From assembly GCA_015711775.1 (NCBI GenBank), contig JACVJB010000021.1, forward strand, positions 1 to 9,377: a DNA stretch of 9,377 bases, written 5' to 3'. This DNA comes from Actinomycetota bacterium. GTDB taxonomy: Bacteria > Actinomycetota > Humimicrobiia > Humimicrobiales > Humimicrobiaceae. How positions within the stretch are numbered: position 1 is the stretch's first letter; each line of letters begins with the position of its first letter. A program made the translations under genes and the position numbers. The notes beneath the pieces are model-generated. The model saw only the letters and a program-made list of their open reading frames with translations, did no database searches and was not told the origin of the DNA. This document shows positions 6,511 through 9,377 of the stretch, piece by piece.

Positions 6511-7953
6511 TGCATTAGTGGAAATTGGCTCATACCTTCGATCAAATTTAACCAGGTCGCTAGCCGCTTCCCTTAAATCCTTATAAAGGCCTATTCCTAC
6601 TGCCCCGCACATGGCCGATCCCAGGGAGCCTGCATCTTTAACCTTTAATGTCTCTGTTGGTATATTATACACATCCGCCTGTATCTGATTCCATGTTTCA
6701 GATTTGGTTGCCCCACCAATTATTCGCACCCTGTCCACTTTAATATTATTTTCTTTTATACTGTTTATAATATCTTTCTGTTCAAGGGCAATTCCTTCCA
6801 TACATGATCGTGCAAGATGCATTCTTGAATGTGAAAATGTCAGGCCAAGGAAAAGCCCTCTGGCCTCAGTGTTCCATCTTGGAGACGCTGCCGCCGCCCA
6901 GTAAGGCATACATAAAAGCCCGTTGCTTGCAGCAGGAATTTTTTTTATTAACGCATCTAGATTTACAAAAACATCTGTACCGCTTTGTTTTGCCTGCTCC
7001 TTTTCAAAAGCCGCAATTTCATCCCGGAACCATCTGTATACCCCTGCTGCACCGTTCTGCAGGCCTTCAAACTGCCAGTAACCGTGCAATGCATGATTGC
7101 ATATTATAGTTTTTCCCTTTGGATCCCTGTATTTATTTTCAAGGAAAGCAACAGCCATTCCACCTGTGCCTATTGATACAGAAAGCATGCCCGGATAAAC
7201 AACTCCCGCACCTACTGCTGCGCTGTTCTGATCTCCCATACCCACGCAAATGGGAGTATTTTCCAGAAATCCGCTTTTTTCTGCGGCTTCTTTTGAAATT
7301 TCACCTATCCGTGTCCCGGAAGGCAGTACTTTTGCAAGTTTTTCTTTATCTATATCAAATGCATTAATGATTTTATCGCTCCAGCTGTAATTGTCTGTGT
7401 CCCATAATCCTGAAATTGCAATCCCTGCTTCGTCACTATAATAATCATCAGCCCCCAGGGCTTTTAGTATTACATCCTGGAGTTGAGTATGCTTTTTTGT
7501 TTTTTCCCAGATCACGGGTTCTTTTTCCCTTACATAAAGTATTTTCTGGAGAATCCATGTACATGCATTGGGCATACCAGTTATCGCGTAGTACTGGTCA
7601 TTTCCAATCTCGCGGTCTATCAGCGCAACTTCTTCCGTTGTCCGGTTATCCTGCCAGGAAATCATTTTAAGAGGCTTATCTTCATAATCCACAAATACAC
7701 AGCAGCCTCTTTGCGTAGAAGCAGCTATTGATGCAATCTCAGAAGGGTTTATACCACTGCTTTTAAGCGCCTGCCTGTTTGTTTCAAAAAGAGCTTCTAT
7801 GATTTCATTGACATCCTGTTCCACCCAGTTTGGTTTTGGATAATAGCAGGGATACTCTTTATAACCGCTTCCAACTATTTCACCTTTAAGGTTAAAAATA
7901 ATTGTTTTTGTCCCGGTGGTTCCAACATCTATGCCTACCAAGTATTTTTTCAC
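6508..7953 (-). CDS. FGGY-family carbohydrate kinase, xylulokinase-like, prematurely stopped
   Basis: Cytoplasmic ATP-dependent sugar kinase that would phosphorylate the imported carbohydrate. From the preferred GTG start it has 481 residues. Numbered from that start: GIDVGTTGTK (7-16) is the N-terminal phosphate-binding loop with D9, STQRGC (79-84) and SWQDNR (99-104) lie in the sugar-binding half, GMGDQNSAAVGAG (238-250) contains the likely catalytic base D241, SIGTGG (260-265) binds nucleotide, and GGATKSETWNQIQADVYNIP (413-432) is the second FGGY signature. The GTG at 7951-7953 is chosen over a TTG two codons upstream because GGGAG at 7961-7965 sits seven bases before GTG but only one before TTG. 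All catalytic elements are present. Only the last helix is lost to a TAA, so activity may persist. Substrate is unresolved among xylulose, ribulose, fuculose, polyols and others. It is the first gene of the probable transporter operon. Confidence 0.9.
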   Translation of the reverse strand: MKKYLVGIDVGTTGTKTIIFNLKGEIVGSGYKEYPCYYPKPNWVEQDVNEIIEALFETNRQALKSSGINPSEIASIAASTQRGCCVFVDYEDKPLKMISWQDNRTTEEVALIDREIGNDQYYAITGMPNACTWILQKILYVREKEPVIWEKTKKHTQLQDVILKALGADDYYSDEAGIAISGLWDTDNYSWSDKIINAFDIDKEKLAKVLPSGTRIGEISKEAAEKSGFLENTPICVGMGDQNSAAVGAGVVYPGMLSVSIGTGGMAVAFLENKYRDPKGKTIICNHALHGYWQFEGLQNGAAGVYRWFRDEIAAFEKEQAKQSGTDVFVNLDALIKKIPAASNGLLCMPYWAAAASPRWNTEARGLFLGLTFSHSRMHLARSCMEGIALEQKDIINSIKENNIKVDRVRIIGGATKSETWNQIQADVYNIPTETLKVKDAGSLGSAMCGAVGIGLYKDLREAASDLVKFDRRYEPISTNA

Positions 7954-7959
7954 TAACAA

Positions 7960-7965
7960 TCTCCC
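7960..7965 (-). promoter_or_regulatory. Ribosome-binding site that sets the kinase start at GTG
   Basis: GGGAGA on the minus strand lies seven bases before the GTG at 7951-7953 and touches the alternative TTG at 7957-7959, which makes the TTG unlikely. Confidence 0.7.
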
Positions 7966-8107
7966 GGTTTAATAGTTATATAGTCTACTAAAAATGTGAA
8001 AAGCTATTAATTTTATGCATATGGATTATAAAAATAATTATAAGGTTAAAACTAATAAATTATTATCAACCTGTAAATTTAAAATTCTTAATTTTTATTT
8101 GATGAAA
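7966..8107 (-). other. Untranslated leader of the kinase operon
   Basis: If transcription starts near 8130, the kinase mRNA carries a leader of about 175 bases. This stretch is very AT-rich and holds no open frame with coding character. I see no recognisable riboswitch, tRNA-like fold or intrinsic terminator in it. A TATAAT-like hexamer occurs in it but has no partner at a proper distance upstream. Confidence 0.4.
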
Positions 8108-8133
8108 TAATGTTCACATTAGTACAATAGTAC
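8108..8133. promoter_or_regulatory. Candidate operator overlapping and following the operon start site
   Basis: TAATGTTCACATTA (8108-8121) is a palindrome with 6-base arms and a 2-base centre. It abuts AGTACAATAGTAC (8121-8133), which repeats AGTAC twice, eight bases apart. Together they cover roughly -3 to +23 of the predicted promoter at 8137-8165, a usual place for a repressor. I cannot match it to a named regulator family, and no regulator gene is visible in the window. Confidence 0.5.
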
Positions 8134-8136
8134 AGA

Positions 8137-8165
8137 ATGTTAAATCAAATACCTTATTTTGTCAA
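8137..8165 (-). promoter_or_regulatory. Sigma70-type promoter of the kinase/URO-D/transporter operon
   Basis: A perfect TTGACA (8160-8165) is followed after exactly 17 bases by TAACAT (8137-8142), which matches the -10 consensus at four of six positions. Predicted initiation is near 8130. It lies in the only large gap upstream of the kinase and is flanked by inverted repeats on both sides, which fits a regulated promoter. Confidence 0.6.
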
Positions 8166-8186
8166 TATACTTATATCAATTAATGG

Positions 8187-8216
8187 AACAAATGATAATT
8201 GTGGTGTTCATTTGTT
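8187..8216. repeat. Inverted repeat upstream of the operon promoter
   Basis: AACAAATGA (8187-8195) and TCATTTGTT (8208-8216) are perfect 9-base arms around a 12-base centre, about 55-85 bases upstream of the predicted start. No T-run follows on either strand, which argues against a terminator for the upstream genes. An upstream regulator site is possible. Confidence 0.5.
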
Positions 8217-8317
8217 TAAATACAGCCAAGTATTTTTTTGCCGTTTATTTATTTATTACCTGAATACCTGGACCATGAGGGGCTGCTGCACATTGAAGAA
8301 TTGTTTGACAGATTAAC
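8216..8317 (-). pseudogene. Decayed third propeller blade beyond the TolB-like lipoprotein's amber codon
   Basis: Directly after the TAG at 8318-8320, and in the same frame, 22 codons read VNLSNNSSMCSSPSWS and then six more residues to a TAA at 8249-8251. This matches the piece that normally follows MNSDGSG in PD40/TolB repeats: NL(T)NN, then several residues and PSWSPDG. After that TAA the same frame gives INGKKILGCI before another stop at 8216-8218, reminiscent of the DGKKIAF strand. Between the two lies an AT-rich (AAAT)n run, a plausible slippage insertion. The call rests on the match to the PD40 consensus, which I judged by eye. Confidence 0.55.
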
Positions 8318-8674
8318 CTAGCCGGAGCCGTCGGAGTTCATCAAATAGATCTGGTAATGGCCATCCCTTGAAGAGGTAAAAACAATTTTAGTGCCGTCAG
8401 GCGACCAGGAAAACCCGAATTCATTAAAATCATTTTCTGAAATATTTTTTATATTTGTACCGTCGCTGTTCATTATATATATCTGAGATTTACCGCTCGA
8501 ATAAGATGCAAAAGCAATCCTGTCCTCAGTAGTATAATCTACCTGGTTTAAAATAGCGCCATGTTCAATTTGGGAGTTTTCGGGCTTACTGCATGACGTA
8601 ATACTGAAAACAGCTATTATAATAATAAATAAAGTTACAGATATTTTCCTTTTATAATTTGAAGTTATTTTCAT
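8318..8674 (-). CDS. TolB-like PD40-repeat lipoprotein, apparently truncated
   Basis: 118-residue predicted lipoprotein from the ATG at 8672-8674. A positively charged start (KRK, 8-10) and a hydrophobic stretch (about 12-25) lead to the lipobox ITSC with lipidated C28. Two beta-propeller repeats of the TolB/PD40 kind follow: RIAFASYSSGKSQIYIMNSDG (split here as 52-59 and 60-72), then FSWSPDGTKIVFTSS (88-102) and QIYLMNSDGSG (108-118). Complete propellers need five to seven blades, so two blades cannot close a ring. The TAG interrupts a repeat mid-blade and the frame beyond it still resembles the repeat. A TTG four codons upstream (8684-8686) is an alternative start; neither start has a clear ribosome-binding site. 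It follows the DUF4867 gene by 18 bases. Function, if any remains, is unknown; intact relatives bind proteins or glycans at the cell surface. Confidence 0.7.
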   Translation of the reverse strand: MKITSNYKRKISVTLFIIIIAVFSITSCSKPENSQIEHGAILNQVDYTTEDRIAFASYSSGKSQIYIMNSDGTNIKNISENDFNEFGFSWSPDGTKIVFTSSRDGHYQIYLMNSDGSG

Positions 8675-8692
8675 AAGTATAGACAAAGTAAA

Positions 8693-9377
8693 TTAAAGTG
8701 TTCTGAATTTAAAATTTTGGCCCTTTATTCCCAGGTGCCAGCCGGAGTTTTTTGCAGTCAAATATTCAGGGTGGGCAAGAAACCATGAGTTTTTAGCTAT
8801 AAGAAGCCTGTCCATATCATTATTTCCAATCTCAAAATCAATAGGCATATTGGTACCCTTAAGAAGGCTCACAATTACATTTATACCCTCCTTTTGGTAA
8901 ACATTTGCGCCTGCATAGTGCATGCACCCGCCATATAGCTCAACTACCGAACCTCTGGGCGCAAGGAAAAATTCAATGAGAGAAGAATCGTAAGTGCCTT
9001 GTGGCCAGGAAATATCATATGACAGTCCCAGCATCATTATCATATCCGAACCTGTAATGTATACTTCACTGCCATGGTGAAACTCAAGACCATTTAATAT
9101 ATTATTCCTTCCATAACATACTCCAGCCTGGACCTCCATGCCGCCATAAATACTGCGCATGACAGGATCGAGTTGTCCTGCAAGTTTCTTTCGCATTTTT
9201 ATATCATCTGCAATGTATACTATTTCGTCCTTTACTATATTATTGTTCCTTATATGGTCCATTAGAGAGCTGATGTTAAAACCTTCATGAACATTGCCGT
9301 ATCTTTTGAATCTCTGGTCATTTACAGACAGTATTTTCCTGCCGGGATTTAATTTTTCCAGTTTTTTTATTAATTCT
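8693..9377 (-). CDS. DUF4867 family cupin-like protein (N-terminus beyond window)
   Basis: The visible frame gives 227 residues and is open to the right edge. The ATG at 9260-9262 is internal, because the preceding 38 codons read as the normal DUF4867 N-terminus: KLEKLNPGRKILSVND followed by QRFKRYGNV. I recognise DUF4867 (PF16161 by memory) from that opening and from GGMEVQAGVCYGRNN (78-92), GLEFHHGSEVYI (96-107), QGTYDSSLIEFFLAP (126-140), GSVVELYGGCMHYAGA (142-157) and LLKGTNMP (171-178). The pattern HHxxxE (H100, H101, E105 region) with a later H153 resembles cupin metal ligands. The family is uncharacterised but is often met in carbohydrate-use clusters of anaerobic Firmicutes, so a sugar isomerase or epimerase role has been an attractive guess; that is inference. 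It lies upstream of the promoter at 8137-8165 and so probably belongs to a separate transcript that includes the TolB-like gene. Confidence 0.8.
   Translation of the reverse strand, partial: ELIKKLEKLNPGRKILSVNDQRFKRYGNVHEGFNISSLMDHIRNNNIVKDEIVYIADDIKMRKKLAGQLDPVMRSIYGGMEVQAGVCYGRNNILNGLEFHHGSEVYITGSDMIMMLGLSYDISWPQGTYDSSLIEFFLAPRGSVVELYGGCMHYAGANVYQKEGINVIVSLLKGTNMPIDFEIGNNDMDRLLIAKNSWFLAHPEYLTAKNSGWHLGIKGQNFKFRTL

Noticed and set aside
39..7731. Numerous plus-strand frames of 60-145 codons
   Set aside because: All lie opposite well-supported minus-strand genes, lack ribosome-binding sites and show no recognisable motifs; they are antisense shadows.
7954..8130. Riboswitch or attenuator in the long kinase leader
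   Set aside because: I found no conserved riboswitch core and no terminator-like hairpin with a T-run; the length alone is not evidence.
6508..8320. Reassigned stop codons (TAA or TAG read as an amino acid) to explain the two interrupted genes
   Set aside because: TAA ends the ATPase, both URO-D-like genes and the DUF4867 gene, and TAG ends the binding protein, all at the expected family lengths, so standard termination is in use.
1..9377. tRNA, rRNA, CRISPR array, insertion sequence or phage genes
   Set aside because: No spaced direct-repeat array, transposase-like frame, terminal inverted repeats or tRNA-like cloverleaf was seen on either strand.

Overview
The window comes from an AT-rich bacterial genome. 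All convincing genes lie on the minus strand, so transcription runs from high to low coordinates. Two lipoproteins with classic lipoboxes, a MglA/RbsA-type sugar importer, an FGGY sugar kinase, URO-D-superfamily proteins and a DUF4867 protein suggest an anaerobic, carbohydrate-using bacterium of a Firmicutes-like or uncultured sediment type. Nothing in the window fixes the phylum.

Layout in transcription order. (a) 9377-8693: a DUF4867 cupin-like gene whose start lies beyond the right edge. (b) 8674-8318: a short lipoprotein with TolB/PD40 beta-propeller repeats, which appears cut short by an in-frame amber codon. (c) 8317-7954: a 364-base gap. Its first part holds decayed propeller sequence. 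The rest holds inverted repeats, a good sigma70-type promoter (8137-8165) and a leader of roughly 175 bases. (d) 7953-6508: an FGGY carbohydrate kinase. It stops at a TAA, but the frame continues for another 30 codons (to 6415) that read like the missing FGGY C-terminal helix. (e) 6358-5228 and 5189-3891: two different URO-D/MtaA-superfamily proteins. (f) 3718-2597, 2368-881 and 877-1: substrate-binding lipoprotein, double-ATPase subunit and RbsC-like permease of a CUT2 sugar ABC transporter. The permease runs off the left edge.

The probable logic is an inducible uptake and activation operon. The lipoprotein captures a small carbohydrate, the ATPase and permease import it, and the kinase phosphorylates it. 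The two URO-D-fold proteins are the unusual part. Relatives of this fold decarboxylate uroporphyrinogen or move methyl groups to and from corrinoids and thiols. Their placement between kinase and transporter suggests an uncharacterised step on the imported compound, for example on a methylated sugar. No corrinoid protein, isomerase or aldolase is visible here. The two premature stops, one in the kinase and one in the TolB-like lipoprotein, suggest partial decay of the locus or consensus errors in the assembly.
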